A stretch of 64,000 bases of DNA, taken from contig NC_092569.1 of assembly GCF_037975245.1 (NCBI RefSeq), positions 28,743,668 to 28,807,667 on the forward strand. Reading direction: 5' to 3'. This document shows, piece after piece, positions 1-11,620 of the stretch; positions within the stretch are counted from its first letter, which is position 1; each line of letters starts with the position of its first letter. Source of the DNA: Apostichopus japonicus (lineage: Eukaryota; Echinodermata; Holothuroidea; Aspidochirotida; Stichopodidae). The position numbers and the translations under genes are program-made. The notes under the pieces were generated by a model. That model saw only the letters and a list, made by a program, of their open reading frames with translations, had not been told where the DNA came from and did no database searches.

Positions 1-154
1 TTTCAGCCAAAATGTTCTTGTACGCTTCGCGCCAAACATGGTGGCTCTACGCTTAGATAGTTTGCAGAGCTGTATATAGAGATACGGCTTTTATGGTGCA
101 GTGCCGAATTTACAGTTTCGCCCCTCCCTTGGCAAATTCCTGGCTACGCGCCTG
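1..154. mobile_element. 3' part of small hAT-type element (family C), cut by window start
   Basis: The end GGCTACGCGCCTG at 142-154 is followed by ACCACAGG (155-162). The same end and flank occur at 59579-59599, where the other end of the element (CAGGCGCGTAGC, 57384) is preceded by the identical ACCACAGG. An 8-bp target duplication with short inverted termini is typical of hAT elements. Only the right part is in the window. No coding capacity. Confidence 0.75.
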
Positions 155-162
155 ACCACAGG

Positions 163-1325
163 CAACCGCAAAAGTTTATCCATTAAAACAATTTAATAGT
201 ATAGGTACGGACGGAGATTGTTTCCCTTTAATTGCGTATGATTGTGACGATTGTAAAATACCTGCAAAAATTGAAAGTTGTCGGGGAGAGCATTAATCCA
301 TGTCATGTGACAGGATTATTTCAATTTCTCTAGCTTATGATGATCTATGTGGTGGGAAGCATTGGCACTTTATTGTCCTGTTCAAGGGCGTAGGAACCGG
401 GGGGCTGGGGCGCCAGCCCCCCAGTGAAAAATGTGGAGGGGCGGAAGTATCATTCCGCCCCCCCCCCCGTTTCGCAAGTCAGAAAAACCCTTTTTCATTT
501 CCATATGAGAAAAAAAAAATCTCATTTGGAGCACCAAATTGCATCTAAGGCCAGGTGAAAATACAAAATTAAGTTTACGAAATGGAGTCGTTGTTGAAGT
601 GTGCTATATTGCACCAAATTGCATCTGAGGCTATCTGGAAATGCAAAAATATTCCAAAGGGGAGGGGGACACACCCTCTCCTTAGACCCCTCCCCCAGGT
701 CGGTCATCAGTCTTCAGCCCCCCCCCCCCACTCAAAAGTACCTTCCTACGCCACTGGTCCTGTTTGTGTTGAAACTCGTCTAGACTTACAGATCATGTTA
801 CTTTTATCAGTTAGTGTGTAATTCAATGGGGCCTGTAATAGGCGTATGCTACTTTCAGTAAACTTTCGCAGAACTGGTTGCTCTTAAACTTTACGTTAAG
901 GTTGTCTTGTCAGGGGTCGCGTCGAAAGTAAGATATTCTCATCCTGCAAGTACATTGATATTTCAGTAGGTTTATGACCATTAAAGATAAATATTCACTA
1001 AAAGTTATGTTGTATGCATTACTGTCTACAAGGAATTAGCCTAAACTTACGTTTGGTCCTAATCATGATAATACAGAAGTTAGTCAGGTCTAGGCCTATA
1101 CAGTATATTGACGTCAAAATGTCTTACTATTTAGGCATTATCAGCTATACTAGGCTATAGCCTAGGTTAGGTTGAAGCCTATGAACTCGAAGCAGTTTGA
1201 CACAGGACTAATTCTTCTTTTTCTTAGGGTCGTGGTTACGATACAGAGATACAGAGCACTAGACTAGCTTTAGATGTAGCCTATGTTGTAGTGTTTCACT
1301 ATAATAATAGCTAGGCCTCTGCTGC
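163..1325. repeat. Segmental duplication, copy 1 (copy 2 at 59600-60382)
   Basis: Excluding the inserted element at 383-756, this stretch matches 59600-60382 almost base for base, through the words at 1290-1325 that recur at 60347-60382. The copies diverge abruptly after CTGCTGCAG. No credible gene is visible in either copy. The reading frames present have no protein-like composition. Confidence 0.85.
383..756. mobile_element. Non-autonomous hAT-type MITE (family A), 374 bp
   Basis: It starts CAAGGGCGTAGGAA and ends TTCCTACGCCACTG, which are imperfect inverted termini. It is flanked by an exact 8-bp duplication GTCCTGTT at 375-382 and 757-764. The paralogous empty site at 59813-59820 carries a single GTCCTGTT, which proves the boundaries. 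G- and C-rich runs follow each end. Related copies lie at 54376-54738 and 27093-27383. It has no transposase; the small frames across it are translations of the repeat. Confidence 0.93.
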
Positions 1326-1369
1326 AGAACTCTAAGTTACTTTGATGCACTAAAGTAAGTTAGAGTTCT
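1326..1369. repeat. Imperfect hairpin, ~18-bp arms
   Basis: Arms at 1326-1343 and 1352-1369 are reverse complements except for one or two positions, with an 8-nt loop. It starts exactly where the two segmental copies diverge. From here to about 1880 I see no gene. Confidence 0.6.
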
Positions 1370-1880
1370 TAGAATGAACAAATAAATTATTAAAGTAGGC
1401 CTAGTACTGACACTGAAGATACTGATTTATTTGAATGTAATGATAAATTATTAAATAAATTCCACGAGTCACATTCTTCATGTTTTTTTCCTTTACTTTT
1501 TCCTTAATGGTCAGTTATAGTTTGCAAAAATTTGAAGAAAACAAGTTGAATGATTTTCTAGTGTCCTCCGATGCACATGCATGCCCATACCCTAATACAA
1601 TAAACAAAATAAATGAAATGAAATGAGAATCTAACCAAATCCCTTACATTTTGAAAAGCATAACATGAAAGGCATTGAAAACTCGCCCCAAACCGCGTGC
1701 GGCCATCTGAAAAAGTTAACTTCCTTTTGCTTGCAAGTGACGTTTTGTTTGTGTCGCTACAAAATGCAAACAGTATTGAAACGTGATACCTTGTTATCTT
1801 TAGCTGGACCTGAGATGTCCATCGCTGTATCGTTCATATACTGTGCTGTGGGTATTGACCGCAGCTGTATGTACTGACTG
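1370..1880. other. AT-rich intergenic DNA, nothing recognised
   Basis: No splice-bounded frame, RNA gene or repeat with clear ends is visible. The short frame at 1665-1877 shows no family motif. Confidence 0.5.
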
Positions 1881-1881
1881 T

Positions 1882-2298
1882 TAGGGCTGTGAGTTTTCGT
1901 TTAAAGACCTAAACGTTTAAACGGCCGATTTTTCGTTCGTTTAAACGTTCGCAAAAATCGCGAGAAACGCCGAGCACGTGTAGCGTGCGAGCATAATGGC
2001 GTGGGGTCCAGGGGACCGCCATAGGGCCCTGGTGGGGCGGAGACCCCGGAAAAGGAAAAGGAAATTTTTGCGTGTCTGGCGATAAAAAAAATCGCAGTTG
2101 AGGATGCAAAATACTGACAACTTTTTTAATTTAAATTGTCACGAAGCTGATGAAAAATTTTAAATGACAAGTTAGAGTAGCTTTATTACCTGTATGGTAT
2201 AAAATGAAAAGAGATTTAATCTGTCTTACAATCTTTAAAAAGTTTAACTTACAGAACCTCCGATATTATGAAACAAAAAACGTTCGGCACAGCCCCGT
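1882..2298. mobile_element. Candidate MITE with GGGCTGTG termini
   Basis: The left end TAGGGCTGTG near 1882 faces the right end CACAGCCC near 2288-2296, and both are followed inward by Cs or GTTTAAAC/CGTTCG words. No clean target-site duplication was found, so the boundaries are approximate. It carries no coding sequence. Confidence 0.4.
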
Positions 2299-3790
2299 TT
2301 CTAGACTGCCTAACAATGAATAGCGCGCACTAAACGTACATCAGTTTACAACTGCAGTACGGTTTAACACAACTTAAATACTACGGTAGGATACTGTACA
2401 TGTGCTCAGAATTTTCCCAGGTACCTCGCCAAACAACTGTGCGCTCATCCCCTGTCTAACACCTGTTTGTTAACATTTTTGGCACGTTTTCAAGTCAGTG
2501 ACTGTACACTAGTGTCTAATTACCGACGTCCGGTAGCAAGCTGTGTGTGTATTTTCTGGGATCGATGGTGGTGATTAACACTTGTGTTACACCTCATTCA
2601 AAACAAGGTCAGATTACCAGCATTAGACGTTTCTTTTTGCGCGAGTCTTCACACCCTTTAACCTACAAAGAAATCTACACTATGGTTACACACGTGACTA
2701 GTCATATTGTACTGTAGCAATATGCCTAGTCTAAAGTCAATGAAGGATAATTTTAAATACAGTAGTCCATAGCCTACAATATTTTTAACTCAGGTATGAT
2801 TCATACCAAATGAAATTCTTGTGATCATTCTCATGTCGAACTGGTTATTGTTCACAGTGTTGCCACAGAATCTGACTGTCAGCTTACCAGTACTGTATCC
2901 TTGATTTAACATGGCAGCTCCAATACCCATCAGGTGAGAACCATGAATGCTTTTCATCAATCTGTATTTATTTGTTTTTCATTAGAGAACAGAAATATTG
3001 TTTCTATTGCTCACTTTCTGTTTTATATTTTAAAGCATAAGAATTTTAACTTGGAAACATGGACTAGAAACTGAGCTGCTTATGGGACTACTTCATTATT
3101 AATGAAAATGTAATACTTGTGCTATTCAGTGAAATTGTATGCATAATTCCTTATGCCTACACTTAAGCAAATATTTGAATATGGTATTAGAAGATAAGAT
3201 TACCTGATGTTAGTAATCTTATCTCTATAACGAGCGCAGTATATATATATATTGGAAGACAGTGTACTTTTGTTTGTTGCAACTACGTTATTACTAAAAA
3301 GTTTGTAGTAAATGCATTTAAACTACATGATTACTGATTACTGTTCATTGACTGAAAGATTGTAAGAAGAACCTTGATGGTGATATTAAATATGTGTGAA
3401 TTTGGATAAATTCTAGCTTGTTTTTTCATCTACAGTTGCATACATTATTTCAGCTTGGATAAACTGATAACCTTTAAATACTGTATTCTCCTGTGATCAA
3501 TTTCTTTGGTTCAGAACATAATGTTTGTGCATCAATTCACTCTTTTGCATTTTGCATTCAACTCTTTTGCATTTGCACTTAGTAAACACTTTTTGCATAT
3601 CAGTTGGAGTAGCAGCCTACTGTAGCAGCCTTGCAGTACTAGTGGTACATTTTATACTCATTAATGCAAAACTTTAGAAAATACTACAGTCATAATGTCT
3701 CTAATTTCCTTTTCTTTTGTAATGGAGACAAATGCCTTTTAAGTTTGAAGCATAAAACATGTTTTTTTTTCTATTTGAATAAAAATGTAG

Positions 3791-3899
3791 CCCAGTCGTG
3801 ATTGATGGAAAGACGGCATATCTTTCTGGACAGTTGGGATTGGATCCTGACAATAAATTCAAGTTAGTACCAGGAGGCATTGAACCTGAGACTCGGCAA
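3791..3899 (+). pseudogene. RidA-like exon 2 (SGQ motif)
   Basis: The acceptor AAATGTAG precedes 3791 and the donor GTAAGT starts at 3900. The phase-2 entry fits exon 1. The frame reads PVVIDGKTAYLSGQLGLDP and ends GGIEPETRQ. SGQ is the conserved ligand-binding loop of RidA proteins. Confidence 0.8.
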
Positions 3900-4433
3900 G
3901 TAAGTGCACAGTACACGCTCACTGCATGACTCTCTGTATTAAATTAATGCTATTAATTTGTTCTACACAATAAACTTTCATAATGTTGAGAAGCCTGTTT
4001 GACTAAAGAAGAATTTGTAAGATTCCAGCATTGTAGGCCAGTGCCTAATATTCAAACTTTCGAAACAATTTTCTTTGCACAAAATAAGGAACCAAGATTT
4101 ACGATAATTTAATTGCTGAGAGAGTTTATTGTTTTTGTTTGTGCATGTACAACTGGTAGATTAGAATTCTGCTCTATCAACAACGGCGGCAGAAGTTAAG
4201 TCATTACTGTGAAAGTTGATATGAAGGAAACCGATTCACAAAGTTATGTGTACGGAGAAAATTGTCATTTGGGTACTAACTTTAAAGTTAATTTGTCTAA
4301 GAATGAAAGTGTTTTAATCTGTGACCTGAATAACTAATAAGTATAACAACTTGTGCAGTTACACCTGTGACTGGAGAGGAGAAAAGAACTGGTTGAAAAA
4401 TGTAAATGTTTCCAGAATCACATTGTCATATTA

Positions 4434-5262
4434 TTGATTGATTAATTGATTTATTTGTTTATCACGTGAATATATACAATGTGATAGGAAGTCCTCTAAA
4501 AAACATTCAGATGGTTAACAAAGTAGAGGACTCCCTGTAAAGAAAAGGCAAAAGTAAACTAAATATATAAGAAAAAATGACATGTTCAATTAATAAGATG
4601 CAATAATTTTTTGAATAAAGTTTCTTCTGAATGATTTTGCAGAAGGTTTATTTGTAATATTGTCTGAGAGAGAATTCCATGTTTTGATTGTACGTGCCCT
4701 TAGTGATAACATCCCCATTGTAGAATTATACCTGTTATAATATGCATTGCCTGAAAATCTGGTATTGCAATGCTGAATATCAGTGTTACATATTAAGTAG
4801 TCATTAAAAGCATTTGGTAACAGTCCATTCCATGCCTTATAAGCAAATGTAGCAAGGTTAAACCTAATAATGTCATCAGTTTTTAACAAATTAGAACGCT
4901 TAAAAAGAGGATTTGTGTGGTCCCGTGGTTTGGCATGTGTTATATGGCGGACAGCTGTCTTCTGTGTAATACAAATGGGATTCAGATTGGTATATCTAGT
5001 ACCAGACCATATGTTACAACAATACGTAATATGTGGCTGGACTAATGTCTGATAGAGAATCTTTAAAATGTGTTGTGGCAGATAATGCTTAAGCTTATCT
5101 AAAACACCGGTGTTTTTTGCAACATTTTTACAGACAGTCGTAGTGTGGTCACACCATTTAAGTTCATGATCTACACATACGCCTAAAAATCTAGTACTAT
5201 GGACTTGTTGTAGACGTTTACCACCAATAGTAATATCAGCATATTGTTGCTTGCTGTAGGCT
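4434..5262 (-). mobile_element. 5'-truncated non-LTR retrotransposon (LINE), reverse transcriptase C-terminus
   Basis: On the minus strand the frame runs from about 5262 to 4590. It contains FLGVCVDHELKWCDH, LVQPHITYCCNIWSG, HTNPLFKRSNLLK and FAYKAWNGLLP. These are typical of the thumb/C-terminal region of CR1/jockey-like reverse transcriptases. The catalytic YXDD block is missing, so the copy is dead. A short tail of AATCAAT repeats at about 4434-4455 marks the 3' end. It lies in the intron before the relic RidA exon 3, in antisense orientation. Confidence 0.82.
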
Positions 5263-5576
5263 TAGAGAAGTGTGAAAGCTTGAGAGTAATGCCGCATTTC
5301 TGGTATTGTAGCAATTGTAAGTTTTACAGCCGACATCCTAAAGAATAATTGCGATGACATTTCACATCTATGTTATTTAATCCAAATCTGACAAAATTTG
5401 CTCAGTTGCTTTGTTCTGGTTACTCAAGGAGTAGTTAGATACTTATTGAGATTCTGCAGCATTACTGAGCCAATGTTCCCAAATTTTGAGAAACCGTTGG
5501 ATTATAGAGCTCTTTAAGGCTTGAAAGAAATTATTGTCACAAGCAGAAAATATTCTACAATCTGTACGATTTATTT

Positions 5577-5650
5577 TTAACAACATTTAACAACGTTTAA
5601 CAACATTGGCAGAGTTCTTCGAAACCAAGGGCTGTCCTATGAAGATGTTG
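5577..5650 (+). pseudogene. Relic RidA exon 3 without usable splice sites
   Basis: The in-frame segment GLSYEDV joins naturally to VKATVFL of the next exon. The position expected to be GTGAGT (5648-5653) reads TTGAGT. Upstream, the acceptor position is occupied by three copies of TTTAACAAC(A/G), and no AG lies next to the frame. Confidence 0.7.
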
Positions 5651-5771
5651 AGTGGAGCTTCTAAAGAAGCATTAAATTTGTTACACAGAATAGACCAACT
5701 TCACTTTGTGTATAATCTCTGATTTGCAATCAAAATGAAAAAAAAATGTTCCTTTTCCCTTTTTCTCCTAG

Positions 5772-5840
5772 TGGTGAAAGCGACAGTGTTTCTCACAGAT
5801 CTCAATGACTTTTCCAAAATGAATGAAGTCTACAGACAGT
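5772..5840 (+). pseudogene. RidA-like exon 4
   Basis: The acceptor TTTCTCCTAG precedes it and the donor GTAAGT follows. The frame VKATVFLTDLNDFSKMNEVY is the most conserved part of the locus and is a diagnostic RidA signature. Confidence 0.82.
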
Positions 5841-6590
5841 GTAAGTTTGTCTAATCTTACTTAGTCATTTCTTAGTAATCTTAACATCCTTATCACCTGC
5901 ATCATACTGACAACTCACTATCAGAGTGATCTGGTTTGAATTGAACTTCTGCGAAGGTCACCTGCTCTGATACTGTAAGTTTGTAAACCTACGGTAGGTT
6001 GAATGTTGAGCTTTGAGTTGTGTCTAGTATGTACTCGATTCAATTGAATTCAAGTCAATTTATTTCTTATATGTACATAACTCACTGACAAAAGAAGTTA
6101 GAACAAAGAATTACATAATATTACATACGATGGACTTTAGAAAAAAGAACACTGTTCGTCAAAGCTAGTGACCGTAAAACAAACTTAAAAAAAACTGCAG
6201 ATTGATAGTATGTATCGTATGTTGTTGTGTGATGCTGTGTAGTTCTCGTATAGCTTTAGTATAGCATACAGTAGATTGGTGACGTAATGACAGACTGTTG
6301 GTGTTCGTTGTGTAATATCTGTGACATTATATCTATGCAAGTCAGTGATTGGCCTGTTGCATATCGCTGTACATCAGGATGTATTAATATACATATCAAG
6401 AATTCTTCAAATACCGACAGTACTAGAATTGGTCTCCATCTTTGTGCAAGTGACTATAACATTTGTCGGTATATTTATTGTCCTGTAAGCCAATTATTAC
6501 GACAAACGATATGTTTGCAAACACAACCAGCTTGACCTAAATTTGAATTGAAATATTAAGATTGTCATATTTCTTTTTCTAAATTTACAG

Positions 6591-6645
6591 ATTTCCCAAA
6601 AACTTCCCTGCCCGTTCAGCATTTAAAGTAGCTGGCCTTGTATTG
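6591..6645 (+). pseudogene. RidA-like exon 5 with 1-bp frameshift
   Basis: The acceptor AAATTTACAG and donor GTAAGT are intact. The frame FPARSAFKVAGLVL contains the PAR motif with the catalytic-pocket Arg. Joining it to exon 4 puts it one base out of frame and reaches a TAG stop within the exon. Confidence 0.78.
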
Positions 6646-7859
6646 GTAAGTGTTGTATGGGTAGCAGTATTTGGAATTTCTCAGGGAAAATTCAGTATTT
6701 TACATTGTAATTTGATGCTTAGTTCATTGAACAGTCCAGCTTGCAGCTCTCTCCATATCTGGAAATGCTTTTTTAATGGTTGAAACTTCTCAAGGCACCT
6801 TTAGCAGCTTCTCATTGAAAATACTGATGAGCTTTAAATTATTGCAAGGTTTCTTCTTTTTAAAATTTGCTTGGAAAAGATTAGAGGAATTATGAAGTTG
6901 AAGGTTTACAGTCTTGTTTGAGACCAAAGACCTCCTCACATAACTCATTGGTTACTTGTCACACCCACACACCAACGTGTGCACAATTCAAGCAATCCTT
7001 CCTGGGGCACTACAGTGCACCACATCTACGTGTCCCCTGGGGGAATTCCCATAGGGTGCAGCCACAAACAGGCGCACGCAACTATATTTACAAGTAACCT
7101 CGCAAGTCCCCATTTATACACTTGGGTGAAGAGAGGCGATGGAGATAAAGTTCCCTGCCCAAGCACACAATGTATTAATGATTACGTGTCATTTGAGCAC
7201 ATTTGATAGATATGCTAATATTCTACTTTTAAATATTCATCAAGATTGATATTCTACCAGCCATATTCCTATTCCATTTTCTCTAATATCAACCACCTTA
7301 ATCATCCTCCCATGGGTTTCATGCTGAGATGTTTATAAAGAACATTAAAGCTTGAAATGCTTTGGTGTTGAACTGGCCGTTTTTCTTAAATCGCTCGGTT
7401 CCATTTTGAACAGCCTAGCTAACGGTGTGTCTGGATGTGATGCAGTCTGTGGTTAAGCTAAGAAGGGACAATGCCTCTGTAAACACCTGCCAGCCTTTTG
7501 TAAGAAGAATTTGAATTGATTAAATGGATGCTTACTTTGTGAAATAGATTGAATCTGTTTTGCTTCAAATTGTATTTTTGGGACTAAATGATGACAGAGA
7601 CAAACAAGAGCCCAAGGGCACTGTGGTTCTTTGCTTTGGGTATATGACAATACACATATATTATCAAGCAAGATTGGGCTCAAGTAGTCCAAGTAATTGT
7701 GGTCCTACATGTACCCGTAAAGTAACCAACATTATAGCCAACACTTTGTGATCACAAATTGTGATCGGATTTTGATCAAAATGCACTTTTGAGATCTGAA
7801 CATGGCGTCGAAAATGTAAGAAATATAAGGTCACCTACAAGCGGGTCAACAGATACGAT

Positions 7860-9300
7860 AATATTGGTGACCACAGATGACATGACCGTTAAATTTGAAA
7901 ATGTTCCACCACCCCATTCACAACTTGTCCCAAAATATCAACCGTGTCACACCTTGGCATTGGGATTTAATTGCATTAAATGTCTAAAAGTTAACTTTGA
8001 ACTTGTGTACATAACTTCACACACAAAAGTCAACCGGAGGTAAACCAATTGACATTTTTGATCGGTGAGACCTAAATTGAGCACCAAAACTGTAAAAATT
8101 CAAACATTTTTTCTTTGCCCATTTTCCCCCCCAAAACACTCTTTTTTTAACATTAATTAATTAATTTTTAACATAATTCACTTCGCACAGGAAGATCACA
8201 CGGGGGTCAACCCATTGACATTTATGATCAGAAGGTACCTTTGACATCTGAAAATAGCATCGAAACTGTAAAAATCCCCAAAACCAGTAAAGGTCACCAG
8301 AGGTCAAATTGAGGTCAAAGGTCACCCAGATGCGGGTCGACAATTGGATTACATTTAAGCAACTTCCAACTCTAACGGACAATTGGTTCACAAGTTATCG
8401 CAAAAAACTAGTTTTTTATCATTAATTGACCTTTGGTGACCTGGGATCACCTGACCATTAAGTTTGAAATATTTCCCTATACCATTCACAACTTGTCCCA
8501 AAATATTAACCGTGACACACCTTGGCACTGGGAGGTATTGCACTAAGTGTCTGAAGATTAACTTTGACCTCATATAACTGAACCCACAAAGGTCACCTTG
8601 GGTCAACTCATTGACATTTTTGATCGTTGAGACGTGAATATAGCATCAAACTATAAAAATTAACACATTTTTTCTTTGCCCATTTTCTCCCCCCAAAATA
8701 CTAGCTTTTTAACATTAATTGACCTTTGGTGACCTCGGATCACATGACCGTTAATTTTGAAAATATTCCCCTTTACCATTTGCAACTTGTCCAAAAATAT
8801 CAACCATGTTACACCTGGCAATGGGGGTTATTGCAATAAATGTCTGAAAATTAACTTTGACCTTGTATAACTTCGCACACAAAGGTCACACGGGGGTCAA
8901 CCCATTGACATTTATGATCAGAAGGTACCTTTGACATCTGAAAATAGCATCGAAAGTGTTAAAATCACCAAAACAAGTAAGGTCACCACAGGTCAAATTG
9001 AGGTCAAAGGTCACCCAGATGCGGGTCAACAATTGGATTACATTGAAGCAACTTCCAACCCTAACGGACAATTGGTTCTCAAGTTATCGCAAAAAAACTA
9101 GTTTTTTATCATTAATTGACCTTTGGTGACCTCGGATCACATGACAGTTAAGTTTGAAAATGTTCCCCTAACCAGTTCACAACTTGTCCCAAAATATCAA
9201 CCTTGTCGCACATTGGCACTGGCAGTTATTGCAGTTTTAATATTTTCGGTTTTTGGACCATAACTGACCTTTGGTGACCTTTGTGGGCACCAAAAACAAT
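7860..9300. repeat. Tandemly repeated intronic block (~690-bp period) with GGTCA words
   Basis: The segment at 8188-8390 recurs almost unchanged at 8882-9085, and the phrase ACTTGTCCCAAAATATCAAC recurs near 7923, 8490, 8785 and 9181. The block ends near GGGCACACCTTCTC, a phrase found inverted at 37455-37470, so it is an interspersed family. It lies in the last RidA intron. No coding sequence seen. Confidence 0.75.
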
Positions 9301-9402
9301 AGGGCACACCTTCTCCATATGGCGGATCTATAGTCCAAGTTTGGCCTCAATCCAACATTCCCTTATTCAGATAGAGCGTACCCAAGCAAGTGTCACAGAC
9401 GC

Positions 9403-9424
9403 ACACACACACACACACACACAC
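9403..9424. repeat. (CA)n microsatellite
   Basis: A run of about eleven CA units, followed by a second short ACACAC run. The minus-strand frame across it is a repeat translation. Confidence 0.9.
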
Positions 9425-9988
9425 TCCCACACACACGCCAACCTGACTACATAGGTTCCTTTTGCTAAAGCAAGGAACCAAAAAAGGTGTGCAAAGTACT
9501 TTGAACTTTGAAACTTTGTTACGTTTTACAGAGTTTATAAAAGTGTCTCTCACCACTGACGTACTAAGCATAATCATGCAGCTTTGTCAAGAGAGTAATT
9601 TGGGGGCAAGAGTGTTACTGTTTTTTTGTTTTTTTCATGGGTTCGAATATTCTAATGATGATAGTGAAGAGGAAGATATAACACATGATTTGACAATTGA
9701 TTTTGATATATATATAGATTAATTGTACAGAAATAGAGACTGCAGCACTGTGGGCTCATGGATCTAACTTTGAAGGCAGAACAAAATGGTACTTTGTATT
9801 CTTAAAGAAAGGGACAAGATGAAACCATCTGGATATCTTCTTTGAAAGCTTTAAGTACCAATGTCAAATACTGTATGAAAGTTAGCATCCCTTCAATGAA
9901 TTAAAAAAAATATATATTTTTCAATCTTTTTGATATCCAGAATAAATCTGAAATTTAATTTTGATCTTGTTTTGAATTATCATTTCAG

Positions 9989-10057
9989 AATGCAAGAATG
10001 GAGATAGCATGCATAGCGTCATTTGGCCATGCTGTTCGACCGATGAGCAAGCTGTGA
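9989..10057 (+). pseudogene. RidA-like terminal exon
   Basis: The acceptor CATTTCAG precedes a phase-0 frame NARMEIACIASFGHAVRPM ending in TGA at 10055-10057. Its entry phase matches the exon 5 coding frame. A polyadenylation hexamer AATAAA lies at 10152-10157. From 10160 to 10890 I see no further gene. Confidence 0.75.
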
Positions 10058-10892
10058 TTGGACGGTTGTCTATCTTGAAACTGATGACAATTGCCATGAC
10101 AACTTCATCGCCTCATTATAATAGTATAATTGCGAAATTTGCTGCTGTAATAATAAAGAAATCATACAGATTCAACATATGTAAACACGAAATGGATTTT
10201 TGACTTTATAGGCAACAGTTTATAATGAAAGAGAATAGTGGCGTCCATTCTATTTTAATTTGATGCTTGGAAAGAAGACGGCGCATCCAGCCGAGATGCA
10301 GCGATCGATATGAAAATGAAATAATGACACGTTGCTTCATGATGTTTGATTACAATGCAGACAAAACAGCATAAAGTACTTTGTGAGGTCAAATGCTAGG
10401 GATTTTTGAGAAGTGTTTTATTCAAATGAAGATTACAAGTTACGCTGCTATAGGGCATGCTGTATGAATCAAAAACGATGATGTGGAAAGTTCAGATTTT
10501 AAAATTACCACTTTGCTATTTACATGTGGACTATACTGTTAAGAAAGTGTCTTGGAGGTAAAATCAGAGTTGTTAGCAAGTGTCACATGGATGGGTCAAG
10601 ACACTAGTGGGTCCAGAGTACTCACTGACAGAAGGGGTGGGCAAATGATTTGTTTCCAGACTGTGCCCTGGGTGTTATATTTTTTCAAAATGTATAGCAA
10701 AGTTAAAACAATTGTAATAATGTCCAAATTATTATTATCGTATTTGCCTGATCTTCCTCACTTAATTCGTAGGGTATGTGCCGTACCTACTTCGCCAAAT
10801 TGGTAAGTGAATAGCACGAAACCTGCATATGTCAATTTTAATTCAACATATGTCGATCTCTTCCACATATGTATGCATTGTATGTATTTTAG

Positions 10893-11112
10893 ATCCTCCT
10901 GCAAGCAGGAACTCGGGAAGAAGCCTCATTGGCTTATCAAAGCCGCAAGCTGACCGAAATCAGTCTCTAAGATTCATATTTAACGTCCATGATTATGAAT
11001 TGTCAATTGTCAACAACTCTGTAACTGGACGACATACATTAAACTTGGAGTGACTCGAACTGGGGTCCATATGATTGGAAGGCAACGGCGTTAACCACTG
11101 AGCTAACACTCC
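10893..11112 (-). mobile_element. tRNA-derived SINE (tRNA-Gly-like head)
   Basis: Read on the minus strand from 11112, the head has a polymerase III box A (TAGCTCAGTGGTTAA) and a degenerate box B (AGTTCGAGTCA). The anticodon-loop-like CTTCCAA suggests Gly (UCC). Acceptor-like ends GGAGTG and CACTCC pair, but the anticodon and T stems do not. A non-tRNA body follows, including AAGCCAATGAGGCTTC and CAGGAGGATC. The arrangement is that of a tRNA-derived SINE, not a working tRNA gene. Confidence 0.72.
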
Positions 11113-11430
11113 TTAGTGTTGATTCCTTGCTGATATGTTGATTCCTTCCAATCGCAGCACTAGAAAACAACATGTGACACTTGTCGTCCAATGAGAGGAT
11201 GAGAAACCGACAAATGTAAAGTTAATATGACAAAGGCCTATGTAGGTTTCTTTCACATTTGACAGGTCTTTTCCCATCGAAGCACTAGAAAATATCATGT
11301 GACAATTGTGGTCCAATAAGAGCATGAAACACTGACATGTGTCAATTTACTTAGACTTATGTCAATTTAATTTGACGTATGTCGAGTTCGTCCAATCAGA
11401 GCACCAACATCTGTCAGTGTAATTCAACAT
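11113..11430. repeat. Short tandem repeat block with ACATATGTCGA and CCAATCAGAGCAC words
   Basis: The phrase AGCACTAGAAAA...CATGTGACA occurs at about 11155 and 11281. GTC(C/G)CAAT...GAG-type words recur near 11190, 11310 and 11393. The unit is roughly 130-150 bp and degenerate. No gene. Confidence 0.55.
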
Positions 11431-11620
11431 ATGTCGATTTCTATGGCAAGTTTAGAGAAGGACAGGAGCGTGACGAGTGTTACCTCGAACGCCTAGCGTT
11501 ATTCTTCCAGGCTAATAACATACGCGATGACAGAGCCGTGAGTACGTTCCTCACTGTTGTAGGTCCGGTAGCCTATGCGTTGTTAAAATCGCTATCGTCA
11601 CCGACGGGCTACAATCCAGG
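11430..11620 (+). mobile_element. Ty3/gypsy-type retrotransposon Gag fragment
   Basis: The frame reads DFYGKFREGQERDECYLERL, then ALFFQANNIRDDRAVSTFL, then TVVGPVAYALLKSLSSP. This resembles the N-terminal capsid region of Ty3/gypsy Gag proteins common in marine invertebrates (YxERLxxFFxAN ... FLTxxGxxAYxLLKxLxxP). No zinc knuckle, protease, RT or LTR follows; the frame runs into a 45-bp tandem repeat. A dead fragment. Confidence 0.72.

Larger units (their letters stand above)
2911..10057 (+). pseudogene. RidA/UK114-like imine deaminase gene, degenerate
   Basis: RidA (YjgF/YER057c/UK114 family) hydrolyses reactive 2-aminoacrylate-derived imines. Exons in order: 2911-2933 (MAAPIPI, donor GTGAG); 3791-3899 (contains GKTAYLSGQLGLDP and ends ETRQ, donor GTAAGT); relic 5596-5647 (NNIGRVLRNQGLSYED); 5772-5840 (VKATVFLTDLNDFSKMNEVY); 6591-6645 (FPKNFPARSAFKVAGLVL); 9989-10057 (NARMEIACIAS, stop TGA). 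The order and motifs match the family over its full length. Three defects are visible. The GPYSQ segment with its active-site Tyr is absent between exons 1 and 2. The third exon has TT where its donor GT should be and no acceptor AG. Exon 5 is one base short (ATTTCCC where the frame needs ATTTTCCC), giving an early stop. An AATAAA at 10152-10157 follows the stop. I infer a decayed gene copy; an assembly error could mimic part of this. Confidence 0.72.

Noticed and set aside
300-783. Small plus-strand genes in the first kilobase
   Set aside because: They cross the family A MITE ends and its C/G runs. The same peptides recur in the other MITE copies (for example at 54281-54499).
11043-11112. 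Functional tRNA-Gly gene
   Set aside because: Anticodon and T stems do not pair and a SINE body follows, so it is a SINE head.
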